From Bradyrhizobium sp. AZCC 2262 (lineage in GTDB: Bacteria; Pseudomonadota; Alphaproteobacteria; Rhizobiales; Xanthobacteraceae): a DNA stretch of 64,000 bases. The notes beneath the pieces were generated by a model that ran no database searches, had not been told where the DNA came from, and was given only the letters and a program-made list of their open reading frames with translations. Position 1 is the first letter of the stretch; every line of letters starts with the position of its first letter. Positions 61,054-64,000 of the stretch are shown here, one piece after another. The position numbers and the translations under genes are program-made. The stretch covers positions 4,650,001 to 4,714,000 of the forward strand of contig NZ_JAZHRT010000001.1 in assembly GCF_036924535.1 (NCBI RefSeq), written 5' to 3'.

Positions 61054-62643
61054 TTACTCGGCAGGAACCGAGGCCTCGCGCAGCCGGATCGAGTAGTTCG
61101 ACGCGTTCTGCTGGCCGACTGAGGCGGCACGCGCAAACATGATCAGATGATGTCCGATCATCGCCGGACCGATCAGGCCCTCGATATCGCCGCGGCGGAG
61201 CCGGCCCAGAGCGAACTTCCAGAACACTTTTTTGTAGTCGCCGAGCACGCCGACTTTCCAGAAGATGTTCCGGAGCATGATCAGGCCGCGCTTGATATTG
61301 GCCCAGCTTTTCTGCTCGGGGCTGACCGGCACCTTGATCCGCCGCGAATAGGTGTAGTCGCATTGATGCTGGTAGCGCTCAAACAGCCTTGCCGGCTCGT
61401 AGGCGACTTCCATGCATTTACGCCAGGAATCGACGACCTGATCGTAGGGCAGCAGGAACTCGACATTGGAGTCGCGGCCGTCGTCGTCATTGACGAGCCG
61501 GCCTTCCTTCTCCAGCCGGTCCCACAGCGGCGTCTTCGGCAGCGCCTGCAGCAGATTGATCGTGAGCAGCGGAATCTGCGACTCCTCGACGAACTGCAGC
61601 AGCGCATCGCCGGTTTCCGGCTTGTCGGTGTCGAGCCCCATGATGATGCCGGAGACGACTTCCATACCGTAGGAATTGATGGTCTGGATGCCTTCGAGGA
61701 TCGGGACCATCATGTTGTGGTCCTTGTGCATCGCCTTCAGCGCGTCGGGATCGGGCGTCTCGATGCCGCAGAACACGGTGACGAAGAACGCCTCGCGCAT
61801 CTTCTCCAGAATCTCGGGTCGCTTGGCGATGTTCAGCGTCGCCTCGCAGGCGAGCCGCATCACGTAGCCGGTCCGCTTCTGCCACTCGACCAGATGCGGC
61901 AACAGATCCAGCGCCGCCTTGCGGTTGCCGATGAAATTGTCGTCGACGAAATACACCGAGCCGGTGACGCCGCATTCGCGTAATTTGTCGAGTTCGGCGA
62001 TGATCTGCTCCGGCGTCTTCAGGCGCGGGTTACGGCCGTAAAGACCGGGGATGTCGCAGAATTCACACTGATAGGGACAGCCGCTCGAATACTGGATGCT
62101 GCCGAGGAAGTATTTCTTCACCTCCGCCAGTTGGTAGGCCGGGATCGGAAACTCGGTCATCGGCACGCGATCGTTGGTCTTCAGCACCACCTGCTGCCCG
62201 GGGCGCGACGGGTCGCGCGCCAGCCGCGCGATCAGCTCATTGGTGGCGTCGCCGAGTTCGCCGACATGCAGATAGTCGAACGAGGGATAGTAATCCGGGC
62301 ACGCGCTCACCGACGGCCCGCCGATCGCTACCGCAAGATCGAGGGCATGAGCGCGTCGGCAGATGTCGTTCATCTGCTGGCGCTGGATGTGCATGCCGCT
62401 GACGAACACCGCCTCGGCCCATTCGAAATCTTCCTTGGTGGCGGGACGAATGTTTTCGTCGATGAAACGGACCGGCCAGTTCTCCGGGAGATAGGCCGCG
62501 ATCAGCAACAGGCCTTGCGGCGGCATGAATGCCTGCACGCCGTCGGTCAGGGGATAGGCGTACTCGAATGTACCGAAAGAAGACGTATAGCGCGGGAAGA
62601 CGCACAGGATACGCCGTACCGTTCCGATGCCTTCAGCTCTCAT
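61054..62643 (-). CDS. hpnP: B12-binding radical SAM protein, probable hopanoid C-2 methylase HpnP
   Basis: A 529-residue class B radical SAM enzyme. Residues 1-150 form a cobalamin-binding-like domain (ILCVFPRYTSSFGTFEYAYP, FMPPQGLLLIAAYLPENWPV). The cluster motif is C189, C193 and C196 (SSGCPYQCEFCDIPGLYGR). The middle and C-terminal part (YFVDDNFIGNRKAALDLLPH, LLQALPKTPLWDRLEKEGRL) matches the DUF4070 family that contains HpnP, which methylates hopanoids at C-2. The assignment rests on family likeness and the nearby hopanoid locus; another methylase or rSAM enzyme of this family is possible. ATG 62643 follows gaggaag. It lies between eutB and eutC. Confidence 0.82.
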   Translation of the reverse strand: MRAEGIGTVRRILCVFPRYTSSFGTFEYAYPLTDGVQAFMPPQGLLLIAAYLPENWPVRFIDENIRPATKEDFEWAEAVFVSGMHIQRQQMNDICRRAHALDLAVAIGGPSVSACPDYYPSFDYLHVGELGDATNELIARLARDPSRPGQQVVLKTNDRVPMTEFPIPAYQLAEVKKYFLGSIQYSSGCPYQCEFCDIPGLYGRNPRLKTPEQIIAELDKLRECGVTGSVYFVDDNFIGNRKAALDLLPHLVEWQKRTGYVMRLACEATLNIAKRPEILEKMREAFFVTVFCGIETPDPDALKAMHKDHNMMVPILEGIQTINSYGMEVVSGIIMGLDTDKPETGDALLQFVEESQIPLLTINLLQALPKTPLWDRLEKEGRLVNDDDGRDSNVEFLLPYDQVVDSWRKCMEVAYEPARLFERYQHQCDYTYSRRIKVPVSPEQKSWANIKRGLIMLRNIFWKVGVLGDYKKVFWKFALGRLRRGDIEGLIGPAMIGHHLIMFARAASVGQQNASNYSIRLREASVPAE

Positions 62644-62800
62644 CAGACTTCCTCAGACAAAGCTTTCACAAATCTAAGCACGACATTGAAAGCTGGGCCA
62701 GAATTTCTTCAAGATTGTGGCGACCTTCGCACGTGCACCAGTCGGTTCTAACCCGCGCAAGGTCCAATGGTTGCATCAAAACCGGCGGTCGGTGGCCCCT

Positions 62801-64000
62801 TCAGGCGATCAGCCGCGAAGCAAATTCGGGCAGCAGGCCCGCGTCGCCCGCAAGCCGGAAATTGGTATCGGCAAGGCCGGTGCGCAATAGCCAATCGTCG
62901 AACTCTGGCGCCCGCTTCAAGCCGAACAGGTCGCGGATATACAGCGCGTCGTGGAACGAGGTCGACTGATAGTTCAGCATGACGTCGTCGGCGCCCGGCA
63001 CGCCCATGATGAAGGTGACGCCGGCGGCGGCCAACAGCGTCAGCAAATTGTCCATGTCGTCCTGGTCGGCTTCGGCATGGTTGGTGTAGCAGACATCGAC
63101 ACCAAGCGGCAGGCCGAGCAGCTTGCCGCAAAAATGATCCTCCAGGCCGGCGCGGATGATTTCCTTGCCGTCGTAGAGATATTCCGGACCGATGAAGCCG
63201 ACGACGCTGTTGACGAGCAGCGGATCGAACGCGCGCGCCACCGCATAGGCCCGCGCTTCGCAGGTCTGCTGATCGACATTGTGATGCGCGTTGGCCGACA
63301 GCGCTGAGCCCTGCCCGGTCTCAAAATACATCAGATGATCGCCAACCGTGCCGCGGCGAAGCGACAGCCCCGCCTCACGCGCCTCGCGCAACAACGCGAG
63401 ATTGACGCCAAAACTACGGTTGGCGGCTTCCGTTCCCGCGATCGACTGGAACACCAGATCGACCGGGGCGCCCTGCCCGATCAATCCGAGCGTCGTGGTC
63501 ACGTGGGTGAGCACGCAGCTTTGCGTCGGGATCTGCAGCCGCGCGATGATGCCGTCGAGCAGCCGCAGCAGCTCTCCGATCACGGCCGGATCGTCGCTGG
63601 CGGGATTGATGCCGATGCAGGCATCGCCCGATCCAAGCAGGATGCCGTCGAGGATCGAAGCGGTAATGCCCCTGGCGTTGTCGAAGGGATGATTGGGCTG
63701 CAGCCGCACGCTCATCCGTCCCTTCAGGCCGATCGTGTTGCGGAACGCCGAGGTCACGACGCACTTCTTCGCGACCAGGATCAGATCCTGGTTGCGCATC
63801 AGCTTCGAGACGCCGGCGGCCATTTCCGGCGTGATGCCGCGCGAGACCTTCGCCAGCGTTTCGCCGGTTGCGGCATCGGACAACAGCCAGTCACGGAAAC
63901 CGCCGACGGTCAGCGAGGCGATGGGCGCAAACGCCTGCGCCGCATGGCTATCGAGGATCAACCGGGTGACCTCGTCGTCCTCATAAGGGATCACCGCCTC
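62801..64000 (-). CDS. eutB: Ethanolamine ammonia-lyase large subunit, cut by window edge
   Basis: The last 400 residues of a EutB of usual length about 460; the start lies beyond the right edge. The reading frame is open at base 64000 (VIPYEDDEVTRLILDSHAAQ). Motifs include LQPNHPFDNARGITASILDG, GSGDACIGINPASDD, RGTVGDHLMYFETGQGS, YTNHAEADQDDMDNLLTLL and MGVPGADDVMLNYQSTSFHD. It binds adenosylcobalamin together with EutC. hpnP starts 157 bases downstream of its stop, so a promoter for hpnP within the gap is possible. Confidence 0.95.
   Translation of the reverse strand, partial: EAVIPYEDDEVTRLILDSHAAQAFAPIASLTVGGFRDWLLSDAATGETLAKVSRGITPEMAAGVSKLMRNQDLILVAKKCVVTSAFRNTIGLKGRMSVRLQPNHPFDNARGITASILDGILLGSGDACIGINPASDDPAVIGELLRLLDGIIARLQIPTQSCVLTHVTTTLGLIGQGAPVDLVFQSIAGTEAANRSFGVNLALLREAREAGLSLRRGTVGDHLMYFETGQGSALSANAHHNVDQQTCEARAYAVARAFDPLLVNSVVGFIGPEYLYDGKEIIRAGLEDHFCGKLLGLPLGVDVCYTNHAEADQDDMDNLLTLLAAAGVTFIMGVPGADDVMLNYQSTSFHDALYIRDLFGLKRAPEFDDWLLRTGLADTNFRLAGDAGLLPEFASRLIA

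Noticed and set aside
62644..62800. EcfG-type general stress promoter sought upstream of hpnP
   Set aside because: No GGAAC with a correctly spaced CGTT was found in the gap, so stress-sigma control cannot be claimed here.
1..64000. CRISPR arrays, tRNA or rRNA genes, prophage or transposase genes
   Set aside because: No regularly spaced repeats, cloverleaf genes, ribosomal RNA stretches or transposase-like proteins were recognised; repeats found are palindromic dispersed elements.

Overview
This 64 kb window is GC-rich chromosomal DNA of an alphaproteobacterium of the Bradyrhizobium/Rhodopseudomonas group (Nitrobacteraceae). The assignment rests on the hopanoid genes hpnC-D-E-shc-G, hpnH, hpnN, hpnO and a probable hpnP, on the imuA-imuB-dnaE2 mutasome with an alphaproteobacterial LexA operator (GTTC-N7-GTTC), and on dispersed palindromic repeats typical of these genomes. 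No rRNA, tRNA, CRISPR array, integrase or transposase was seen. Both window edges cut genes: dnaE2 on the left and eutB on the right.

Layout. 1-6.9 kb: an SOS region in which one LexA box separates leftward imuA-imuB-dnaE2 from a rightward radical SAM gene and a UdgX-type uracil-DNA glycosylase gene. 7.3-10 kb: a PiT phosphate transporter and a polyphosphate kinase 2. 10-13 kb: a patatin-like protein, 3-hydroxybutyrate dehydrogenase and acetoacetate decarboxylase, a storage/ketone-body module. 13.2-15.7 kb: a CorA/ZntB-type transporter and a porin. 15.9-25 kb: a four-gene CUT1-type ABC importer bracketed by two near-identical M20 amidohydrolase genes, then a GMC oxidoreductase. 25.1-29.8 kb: an accessory stretch with a translationally coupled trypsin-like and subtilisin-like protease pair, a divergent secreted protein of unknown function and a GrpB pseudogene. 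30-32.7 kb: an exported phosphoesterase, a cupredoxin and an ECF sigma/anti-sigma pair. 32.8-34.8 kb: small genes and a toxin-antitoxin module bracketed by the real hpnO 3' end and a decayed copy of it.

34.8-52.7 kb is the hopanoid locus. HpnC, HpnD and HpnE make squalene, Shc cyclises it, HpnH adds adenosine, HpnG removes adenine, HpnO makes the amino derivative, HpnN moves hopanoids to the outer membrane, and IspH supplies isoprenoid precursors. A tetR-aidB-aldolase-DUF2520 operon sits inside the locus. 52.8-58 kb holds small secreted proteins, an unrecognised gene and a second RND/MMPL transporter. 58-64 kb is a leftward run eutB-hpnP-eutC-acyltransferase, in which the probable hopanoid C-2 methylase lies between the two ethanolamine ammonia-lyase subunit genes.

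Most promising for follow-up: the bidirectional SOS module, a perfect 22-bp-arm palindromic repeat inserted in frame in imuB, the paired secreted proteases with a divergent secreted partner, hpnP inside eutBC, the toxin-antitoxin module flanked by an hpnO fragment, and a four-copy dispersed repeat lying next to gene 3' ends.
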